From assembly GCF_034314165.1 (NCBI RefSeq), contig NZ_JAVIWK010000001.1:3673001-3737000 (forward strand): DNA of 64,000 nucleotides, read 5' to 3'. The translations under genes were made by a program, and so were the position numbers. The stretch comes from Pseudomonas sp. Bout1 (GTDB lineage Bacteria; Pseudomonadota; Gammaproteobacteria; Pseudomonadales; Pseudomonadaceae). Each line of letters starts with the position of its first letter. Position 1 is the first letter of the stretch. Positions 62,684 through 64,000 of the stretch are shown here, one piece after another. Under the pieces are notes generated by a model. It was not told the origin of the DNA. It saw only the letters and a list, made by a program, of their open reading frames with translations, and did no database searches.

Positions 62684-62875
62684 TCACCTCACTGACCTTG
62701 GCGTAGGTGGCGTAACCCGATAACCAGCTGCCAGGCATAGGGCCTCCTGGTAGCGACGCTCCCGCTCGCACTGGCGCAGAATATTTTGTTGGACCTGAAC
62801 GGTTCGGCGAGGCAAACGTCCTTCCATAGGAAACGCCGGTGGGAGCCAGACACTGGCATGTTTCACTTCGGACAT
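62684..62875 (-). CDS. Free-standing N-terminal module of the DUF3304 array
   Basis: A 63-residue protein, nearly identical to residues 1-61 of copies A and C (MSEVKHASVWLPPAFPMEGR, then RQCERERRYQEALCLAAGYR), ending PPTPRSVR and a TGA. It overlaps the end of copy C by 13 bp, in the same way A and C overlap the copies before them. It is in frame with copy B; 69 bp holding the stop, a ribosome site and the new ATG separate them. It is cytosolic, basic and helical, with two cysteines; function unknown. Confidence 0.7.
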   Translation of the reverse strand: MSEVKHASVWLPPAFPMEGRLPRRTVQVQQNILRQCERERRYQEALCLAAGYRVTPPTPRSVR

Positions 62876-63561
62876 GACTGAGGCTCCGGCAAGTGCAGCG
62901 GGGTTTTGATTGGGTATTCAGGGCTACCGTAGGCATAGCAGGAGGTCGTGACCTGGAGTTCATCGCAGGGCAGGAAGTGCACGGTGAGGCCGCAGACTTT
63001 TTGGCCGGTGTAGTCAGGAACAGGCACCAACTTCGTGTGTCGACGTTTTTGTGCATCTATCTTTTCAACCCATGCTAAATACTTATCCCAATCTCCAGTT
63101 CCGGGATATCCGCTAGAACTACCAGCCCCTGTTTCCCAATCAACACGCACCGTCATTCCCGGCTGCCAGCGCGACGGTGCTACATAACAGCAACCTCCCC
63201 CACCACCCTGGTAAGGACCGATAATGTCGATACCCGAACGCCCGTCGACACTGAAGCGGTTGATCGCCCAGTGCGTGTGGTTAATGGCTTCGAGCGTGCT
63301 GGCCTGAGCACTCTGTACAAGCACAGCTCCAACCAGGCCGCAGAGCGCACCTATTACTTCTCGATACGAAATAGGGTGAGACCTTGGCGTAGGTGGCGTA
63401 ACCCGATATCCCGCTGCCAGGCATAGGGCATCCTGGTAGCCGCGCTCCTGCTCGCACTGGCGCAGGACATTTTGATGGACCTGAACGGTTCGGCGAGGCA
63501 AACGTCCTTCCATAGGAAACGCCGGTGGGAGCCAGACACTGGCATGTTTCACTTCGGACAT
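62863..63561 (-). CDS. DUF3304 protein, array copy C
   Basis: A 232-residue copy with the same fused plan as copy A: N-terminal module (residues 1-61), membrane-spanning segment ending SAQA, then the DUF3304 domain. The variable core reads TGAGSSSGYPGTGDWDKYLA followed by WVEKIDAQKRRHTKLV; flanks are nearly the same as in the other copies. The VQVHQNVLRQCEQERGYQDA variant marks the N-terminal module. It overlaps copy D by 13 bp and the free module by 13 bp. Confidence 0.85.
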   Translation of the reverse strand: MSEVKHASVWLPPAFPMEGRLPRRTVQVHQNVLRQCEQERGYQDALCLAAGYRVTPPTPRSHPISYREVIGALCGLVGAVLVQSAQASTLEAINHTHWAINRFSVDGRSGIDIIGPYQGGGGGCCYVAPSRWQPGMTVRVDWETGAGSSSGYPGTGDWDKYLAWVEKIDAQKRRHTKLVPVPDYTGQKVCGLTVHFLPCDELQVTTSCYAYGSPEYPIKTPLHLPEPQSCPK

Positions 63562-64000
63562 GACTGAGGCTCCGGCAAGTGCAGCGGTGTTTTGATCGGG
63601 TATTCGGGGCTACCGTAGGCATAGCAGGAGGTCGTGACCTGGAGTTCATCGCAGGGCAGGAAGTGGACGGTGAGGCCGCAGACTTTCTGGCCGGTGTAGT
63701 CAGGTACCTGGACAACTTTGCTGTGCTGTCGTTTTTGGGCATCGATTTTGTCTAGCCAGGCATCGTACTTAACCTCGTCAGCAAAACCCGGAAATCCCTT
63801 CGAACTACCAACACCTGTCTCCCAATCAACACGCACCGTCATCCCCGGCTGCCAACGCGACGGCGCTACATAACAACAACCTCCCCCGCCACCCTGATAC
63901 GGACCAATAATGTCGATACCCGAACGACCGTCGACACTGAAACGATTGATCGCCCAATGCGTGTGGTTAATGGCTTCGAGCGTGCTGGCCTGAGTACTCT
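63549..64000 (-). CDS. DUF3304 protein, array copy D, 5'-truncated by window edge
   Basis: The frame is open to the right window edge, so the N-terminus is missing. The visible part begins in the segment around ASTLEAINHTHWAINRFSVD and includes GGGGGCCYVAPSRW. The variable core is TGVGSSKGFPGFADEVKYDA followed by WLDKIDAQKRQHSKVVQV, and the end is the shared PEPQSCPK. The core shares patches with copies B and C, which suggests exchange between copies. Whether it has the fused or the free N-terminus cannot be seen. Confidence 0.8.
   Translation of the reverse strand, partial: STQASTLEAINHTHWAINRFSVDGRSGIDIIGPYQGGGGGCCYVAPSRWQPGMTVRVDWETGVGSSKGFPGFADEVKYDAWLDKIDAQKRQHSKVVQVPDYTGQKVCGLTVHFLPCDELQVTTSCYAYGSPEYPIKTPLHLPEPQSCPK

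Larger units (their letters stand above)
61422..64000. repeat. Tandem gene array, period 686 or 755 bp
   Basis: Stops of the four DUF3304 copies are at 61422, 62108, 62863 and 63549: spacings 686, 755 and 686 bp. The 69-bp excess in the second unit is the spacer between the free module and copy B (62628-62696). Long flanks, for example CATGACTGAGGCTCCGGCAA at each junction, are almost identical between units, while a block of roughly 120 bp in each unit differs. Confidence 0.9.

Noticed and set aside
50055..64000. Whole T6SS cluster as recently acquired island
   Set aside because: Codon use and GC content look like the rest of the window and no integrase, tRNA or repeat marks its left end at modC; the right end is not visible.

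Overview
The window reads as chromosome of a fluorescent-group Pseudomonas. Supporting this are high GC content with GC-rich third positions, an MvaT-type H-NS protein with a TTG start, the gor-galU neighbourhood, ahpC/ahpF, hpd, and REP elements of the type common in the P. fluorescens group (GTGGCGAGGGAGCTTGCTCC-like arms). No rRNA, tRNA, CRISPR array or insertion sequence was seen. Most genes are packed into short operons with overlapping stop and start codons.

Layout. 1-9.5 kb: a plus-strand operon with a DUF2092 protein, a proline-rich exported protein, MoxR ATPase, DUF58, DUF4381, two VWA proteins (BatA-like, and a BatB/TPR fusion), BatD, a periplasmic HAD phosphatase-like protein and an arylsulfatase. 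9.5-15.4 kb: a REP doublet, a membrane protein with a spermidine-synthase-like domain, a DUF3313 lipoprotein and a seven-haem cytochrome/TPR protein. 15.4-25.8 kb: metabolism and regulators (Asp/Glu racemase, GNAT, glycerate kinase with CdaR and an MFS transporter, an SDR divergent from a LysR regulator, aldo/keto reductase, RarD). 25.8-33.4 kb: hpd, a LysR remnant, a CSS-EAL phosphodiesterase, mvaT, gloA, ahpF and ahpC. 33.5-38 kb: a tyrosine recombinase divergent from a KfrA-like coiled-coil DNA-binding protein, placed between ahpC and gor-galU. 38-41.3 kb: small proteins and a tsdBA-like thiosulfate dehydrogenase pair. 41.5-44.6 kb: DUF1883 and a 56-residue protein, then an alkylation-repair group (2OG-Fe(II) oxygenase, alkB, ada). 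44.6-50 kb: a CGNR regulator divergent from an alpha/beta hydrolase, a nitronate monooxygenase, and modABC behind a ModE-like palindrome.

50.1-64 kb is part of a type VI secretion (T6SS) cluster on the minus strand. In transcription order it holds a tandem array of DUF3304 genes, PAAR, an unknown two-TM protein, tssM, tssA, tssF, tssG, tssJ, tssE and an ImpA_N-OmpA fusion. The sheath, Hcp, VgrG, ClpV, TssK and TssL genes are not in the window and probably lie beyond 64000.

The most interesting signals are: (i) the DUF3304 array, with copies at an exact 686 or 755 bp period, near-identical flanks and a diverged core of about 40 codons, which looks like a diversifying immunity-type gene family; (ii) a 16-bp sequence repeated exactly in front of the 2OG oxygenase-alkB pair and in front of ada, while this Ada has lost three of the four cysteines of its N-terminal zinc site; (iii) the recombinase/KfrA pair; (iv) three evenly spaced GTAAC/GTTAC pairs between the CGNR regulator and its divergent hydrolase.
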